Source of the DNA: Hyphomonadaceae bacterium
GTDB taxonomy: Bacteria > Pseudomonadota > Alphaproteobacteria > Caulobacterales > Aquidulcibacteraceae
NCBI GenBank assembly: GCA_016791325.1
Contig: JAEUMU010000092.1
Location: forward strand, 1-6,638
DNA: 6,638 nucleotides
Direction of reading: 5' to 3'
Shown here piece by piece: positions 5,619 to 6,638 of this stretch; the first letter of the stretch is position 1, and the number at the start of each line of letters is the position of its first letter. The notes below the pieces were generated by a model. The model was not told the DNA's origin and searched no databases. It worked only from the letters and a program-made list of their open reading frames with translations. Both the position numbers and the translations under genes were made by a program.

Positions 5619-6638
5619 TCAAGCAGGAAAGCTCAGCGTCACGGTGGTTCCTCCGGGTTTAACGCTGTGCAGCTGCGCGACGCCGCCATGCATGTCCATG
5701 ATGCTACGCACAATGGCGAGCCCCAAGCCTAAGCGCTCGCTATCTGCCTCCACCTGACCTCGCCCCCGGTAGAAGCGCTCAAACACCCGCTCCTGCTCAG
5801 CCACGTCGATTCCTTCTCCGGTGTCGGCGACGACGACATGCACACTGCCCGCGCTTAGGCGCGCGGATACCTCTATGCGTCCCCCTGCCGGCGTATGCTC
5901 CAGGGCATTGCCAATCACTATGCTCAGTGCGCGCTGAACAAGCTCGCGATCCGCGGCCATTCCTATTCCAGCATCGCACTTCGCATGCAACGCCACATGC
6001 TTCTCATGCGCGCTCGCTTCAAAGTAGGAAAGCACACGCTCCAGCTCGGCGCACAAATCAAGCCTGACTCGATCAAGCATGACGCCGCCGCTGCGCGCCC
6101 GAGCCAAGAACAGCAGGCTGCTCACGAGCCGGGAAAGGCTACGGCCCTCTTCCACAACGCTCGTCAACGCCTCGTGGTAATCTTTGGTCGTGCGCGATCG
6201 CGACAGCGCCACTTCGGCGCTGAGCAACATCTTGTTCACTGGGCTGCGCAGCTCATGCGCAACGTTGTCGGCATAACTTTCGAGGTCTTGGTTCGCCACC
6301 CGCAGGTTGTCCACCATGCGGACCCGCATTTCTTCTGCCTGACGAACCATTGCGCCCACGCGTCGTCCATAAAGCGTGACGCCCACCACGGCTGCCGCCA
6401 CCAGCACCAAAATCACCAACTCCAGTAAGCGGATCCGGCTGGCGATTCTGAGTTGAGCATTTAATTCCTCATCCTCCGCCACTTGCACGACATTCACCGC
6501 CGCGAGCAAGCTACCCATGAGATCGGCAAAGGCCGCATCCATAAGCGCCATATGCCGACCAGCCACCGACGCGTCGCCGCGCTCAAGGTGCGCGAAAATG
6601 GCGTCACTTTCCGTCACCATCGAGACCATATCGGCCTC
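5619..6638 (-). CDS. Sensor histidine kinase, N-terminus beyond the right edge
   Basis: This is a membrane-bound two-component sensor kinase. The frame is open to the window end; an in-frame ATG at 6629 is probably internal because three sense codons precede it with no room to see a start. Numbering from that Met: a helical presumably periplasmic stretch (1-65), a transmembrane helix (about 70-88), a dimerisation/phosphoacceptor domain with VAHELRSP (H125 phosphorylated), and an ATPase domain with the N-box GNALEH (N241), G1 box VADTGEGID (D269), F-box ERFYRG and G2 box GLGLAIV (301-307). All catalytic motifs are intact. Only about 36 residues separate the membrane from H125, too few for a normal HAMP domain. 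An earlier transmembrane helix and the response regulator gene are expected outside the window. The signal sensed is unknown. The 65 bp after its stop lead into the small HTH gene on the same strand. Confidence 0.95.
   Translation of the reverse strand, partial: EADMVSMVTESDAIFAHLERGDASVAGRHMALMDAAFADLMGSLLAAVNVVQVAEDEELNAQLRIASRIRLLELVILVLVAAAVVGVTLYGRRVGAMVRQAEEMRVRMVDNLRVANQDLESYADNVAHELRSPVNKMLLSAEVALSRSRTTKDYHEALTSVVEEGRSLSRLVSSLLFLARARSGGVMLDRVRLDLCAELERVLSYFEASAHEKHVALHAKCDAGIGMAADRELVQRALSIVIGNALEHTPAGGRIEVSARLSAGSVHVVVADTGEGIDVAEQERVFERFYRGRGQVEADSERLGLGLAIVRSIMDMHGGVAQLHSVKPGGTTVTLSFPA

Overview
The window is G+C-rich and gene-dense, with many GCG/CGC-type codons and GTG or possible TTG starts. 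The protein families suggest an alphaproteobacterium. The PrtD-like ABC transporter and the small OrfA-type helix-turn-helix genes would fit a Caulobacterales/Hyphomonadaceae-like genome, but that lineage is an inference from style and not proven by any marker gene here.

The core is a complete three-gene type I secretion system (T1SS) operon on the plus strand. It encodes an inner-membrane permease/ATPase (724-2553, PrtD/HlyB type without a peptidase domain), an HlyD-family periplasmic adaptor (2550-3890, ATGA overlap with the ATPase gene) and a TolC-family outer-membrane channel with a signal peptide (3898-5196, 7-bp gap). Together they would form a one-step channel from cytoplasm to exterior. 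No secreted substrate (no RTX nonapeptide protein, no small glycine-rich ORF) is visible, so the cargo must be encoded elsewhere.

The operon is bracketed by small minus-strand genes that resemble the DNA-binding OrfA half of IS3-type transposases: a helix-turn-helix with the 'TL..W...Y' motif, then a short coiled coil. None has an OrfB (DDE integrase) beside it. One (200-496) is divergent from the ABC gene and shares a 227-bp intergenic region with it that contains several dyads and repeats. A second (5299-5553) converges on tolC. The first 77 bases hold the start of a third, cut by the window edge. These look more like solo or domesticated DNA-binding proteins than an active insertion sequence.

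The right end (5619-6638) is a minus-strand sensor histidine kinase. Its N-terminus, and probably its response regulator, lie outside the window. It reads toward the 5299-5553 gene, and the 65-bp gap between them contains a direct repeat (5600-5617, read on the minus strand) closely resembling a Pho box or OmpR-family binding site. A regulatory chain from kinase to response regulator to small HTH protein to secretion operon is a testable hypothesis, not something the sequence proves.
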